Assembly: GCA_031284665.1 (NCBI GenBank)
Contig: JAITXR010000156.1
Coordinates: forward strand, 1 to 7,452
Origin: Paludibacter sp.
Lineage (GTDB): Bacteria; Bacteroidota; Bacteroidia; Bacteroidales; Paludibacteraceae
Direction: 5' to 3'
DNA: 7,452 nt
The notes beneath the pieces are model-generated. The model made no database searches. It was not told the origin of the DNA and saw only the letters and a list, made by a program, of their open reading frames with translations. Position 1 is the first letter of the stretch. Each line of letters opens with the position of its first letter. Positions 6,441-7,452 of this stretch are shown here, in pieces. The translations under genes and the position numbers were made by a program.

Positions 6441-6690
6441 AGTTAAAACTAAAAAATTGCATATGAACTAAAAAAAGCGTAGTTAATACGCACTATATAA
6501 GACATATAAAAATAGCGATTTGCTGCTATTCTTGGTACTCATTTTCCACATTAGACTCAATTATTGAGTTTTCGAATCAAGAATAAGTCTGCGAAACGCC
6601 GTGTGTACGGCGTGGGGCGACTTAGAGGATTCGATAGGCGTGGAAACCTGAGTACCCAACAGGTCGTTTCCACGCTATTTCTATATTCAA
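6441..6690 (+). ncRNA. Candidate structured RNA, attenuator/riboswitch-like leader or free small RNA
   Basis: This is the 3' half of a roughly 500-base stretch without a conventional gene. It folds into nested helices. Main stem P1: 6532-6549 with 6640-6659, about 17 pairs with a bulged C6655 and a small internal loop. It closes a three-way junction with hairpin P2 (6555-6560/6564-6569, ACTCAA-TTA-TTGAGT) and long hairpin P3 (6573-6578/6628-6633; 6584-6589/6619-6624; 6591-6592/6617-6618; and a 7-pair tip 6596-6602/6607-6613 with loop GTGT). Smaller hairpins are GCGTA/TACGC (6477-6491) and AATAGC/GCTATT (6511-6530). AAATAGCG (6510-6517) can pair with CGCTATTT (6673-6680) to close the whole molecule. 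The block 6591-6675 is clearly richer in G and C than its surroundings, as often seen for RNA genes in AT-rich genomes. A promoter precedes it and a terminator-like hairpin ends it. Class not recognised; the start and end are estimates. Confidence 0.6.
6634..6685 (+). terminator. Terminator-like hairpin competing with main RNA stem
   Basis: ATAGGCGTGGAAAC (6634-6647) pairs with GTTTCCACGCTAT (6666-6678): 13 pairs with one bulged G. The apical extension is CTG/CAG (6648-6650/6660-6662). The sequence after it, TTCTATATTC, is U-rich but interrupted. The left arm 6640-6647 is also part of the 3' strand of the P1 helix, so this hairpin and full P1 cannot form together. Confidence 0.5.
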
Positions 6691-6792
6691 AAATAAAGGA
6701 ATAAAAATAAATATTTAATATAAATTAAAAAAACAGTTTTCATGAATCAAAGAAACAAAATTATCAGAGAATCAGCTAATTATGGTAGCACA

Positions 6793-6839
6793 ATGGAGTC
6801 CGGAGACCATTTCAAAAACGGGGCGAGTCCGAAAAGCCA
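6793..6839. repeat. Imperfect dyad and direct repeat just before last gene's start
   Basis: GAGTCCGGAGACCA (6796-6809) recurs as GAGTCCGAAAAGCCA (6825-6839) at a 29-base distance, sharing GAGTCCG exactly. The first copy lies in an 18-base imperfect palindrome, ATGG-AG-TCCGGA-GA-CCAT (6793-6810). This GC-richer block ends directly before the ATG at 6841 and is unlike the A-rich sequence usually found before start codons in this window. Confidence 0.55.
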
Positions 6840-6840
6840 C

Positions 6841-7452
6841 ATGAGTAAAAGAAATCTATTATTTTCGTTACTCTGCATTATCAGTATACAATTTTCTTAT
6901 TCTCAAAATAATTCTCCTGCATCTCAGAAGGATATTTTGAAAAACTTAAAATTACAAAAGGCAATGATTGACACTCTTTTTAATCACAGCAAAGACAAAG
7001 ATATTGCTGTGTTTGCCAAATTGTACGACAAAGATGTTCCAATTGAAATCAAAAATGGAAATTTTCCTGAAGATGTTGCAACTTCTTACAACATTCTCTA
7101 TGACAATACAGAACAAATTATTAAGGTTATAGAATTTCCTTTCAGCGAAAGTGGCGATTGGTTTATCTCACTAACGCATTACTTTGACAAAGATGGAAAA
7201 ACTTTTGCTTTTGAAAGAAAATGCAACTTTTTTAATGCAGAAGGCATTGCTTATGAGACACAAACAGAATTTTTTAATGGCGATTTTAAGCCAATTAGCA
7301 CTGATTATAAACTTATTGATGAAAATGGAAATACATTACAAAAAGACGATTGTGATTTTCCATACAGCGATATTAATGTAAATAAAAAATCTGCAAACAT
7401 TGATATGTGTCTGAAAGCAAACACAATAACGAATGCCCAACGAAATAAAAAA
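6841..7452 (+). CDS. Exported protein of unknown function, 3' end outside window
   Basis: The frame is open from here to the right edge, giving at least 204 residues with no stop. The ATG at 6841 begins a convincing signal peptide (MSKRNLLFSLLCIISIQFSYSQ), probably cleaved after about residue 21. The visible mature part is Asp/Lys/Asn/Phe-rich: KDILKNLKLQKAMIDTLF, then FAKLYDKDVPIEIKNGNFPE, EFPFSESGDWFISLTHYFD, KDGKTFAFERKCNFFN and DENGNTLQKDDCDF. The alternating polar/aromatic pattern suggests beta-strands. No family recognised. The same frame extends upstream to an ATG at 6742, which has the A-rich context typical here (ttaaaaaaacagttttcATG). It would add 33 residues (starting MNQRNKIIRESANYG) ahead of the signal peptide, which would be unusual. 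The start is therefore uncertain. No promoter element is seen between the terminator-like hairpin and this gene, so it may depend on read-through from 6401. Confidence 0.72.
   Translation, partial: MSKRNLLFSLLCIISIQFSYSQNNSPASQKDILKNLKLQKAMIDTLFNHSKDKDIAVFAKLYDKDVPIEIKNGNFPEDVATSYNILYDNTEQIIKVIEFPFSESGDWFISLTHYFDKDGKTFAFERKCNFFNAEGIAYETQTEFFNGDFKPISTDYKLIDENGNTLQKDDCDFPYSDINVNKKSANIDMCLKANTITNAQRNKK

Noticed and set aside
6463..6471. Minimal start-stop reading frame ATG AAC TAA in the RNA leader
   Set aside because: A two-codon frame is expected by chance in such AT-rich sequence and has no supporting context.
6614..6660. Resemblance to a tmRNA 5' end (GGGGCGACTT...GGATTCGATAGG)
   Set aside because: There is no matching tRNA-like 3' half with a CCA end and no degradation-tag reading frame ending in an ALAA-like sequence downstream. 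The GGGGC...GGATTCG stretch is also well explained by local pairing in hairpin P3.
6510..6680. Retron-like msr/msd RNA because of terminal inverted repeats AAATAGCG/CGCTATTT
   Set aside because: No reverse transcriptase gene is present in the window, and the internal fold does not show a clear branching-G/long msd stem arrangement.
7184..7381. 65-codon + strand open frame near the right edge
   Set aside because: It overlaps, in another frame, the long open frame of the exported protein, which begins with a signal peptide.

Overview
The window looks like a chromosomal piece from a member of the Bacteroidetes (Bacteroidota). It is AT-rich. It carries a SusC/TonB-type plug protein and a full TonB-dependent receptor with an N-terminal carboxypeptidase-regulatory-like domain. 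Start codons have A-rich upstream sequence rather than Shine-Dalgarno sites, and several intergenic regions contain the phylum-type -7 promoter element TAnnTTTG. All supported genes are on the + strand.

Left part (1-3773): the end of a protein that stops right after a TonB plug domain; a small Cys-rich exported protein resembling the HYC_CC_PP family; a 722-residue TonB-dependent receptor with an unusual Cys-Cys pair at the start of its plug; and a small exported heavy-metal-associated (HMA) domain protein whose usual MxCxxC metal site has become MHGEHC. The last three look like a metal (possibly copper) acquisition or handling locus. That role is inferred from gene families and clustering.

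Middle (3774-5107): a complete beta subunit of a 2-oxoacid:ferredoxin oxidoreductase (KorB type) without an adjacent alpha subunit, followed by a gene-free stretch with short tandem repeats.

Right part (5108-7452): more AT-rich and accessory in character. It holds two exported proteins of unknown function (the second probably a lipoprotein), then about 500 bases without a conventional gene, then an exported protein of unknown function that runs off the window. The gene-free stretch is the most interesting piece. A good Bacteroidetes-type promoter (6401-6435) is followed by an elaborate, locally GC-rich structured RNA (core 6510-6680) with a three-way junction and a strong terminator-like hairpin. 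The 3' strand of the main helix can instead form the terminator-like hairpin, so the two folds exclude each other. It may be an undescribed attenuator or riboswitch-like leader of the last gene, or a free small RNA with 6S-like topology. I could not assign it to a known class by eye.
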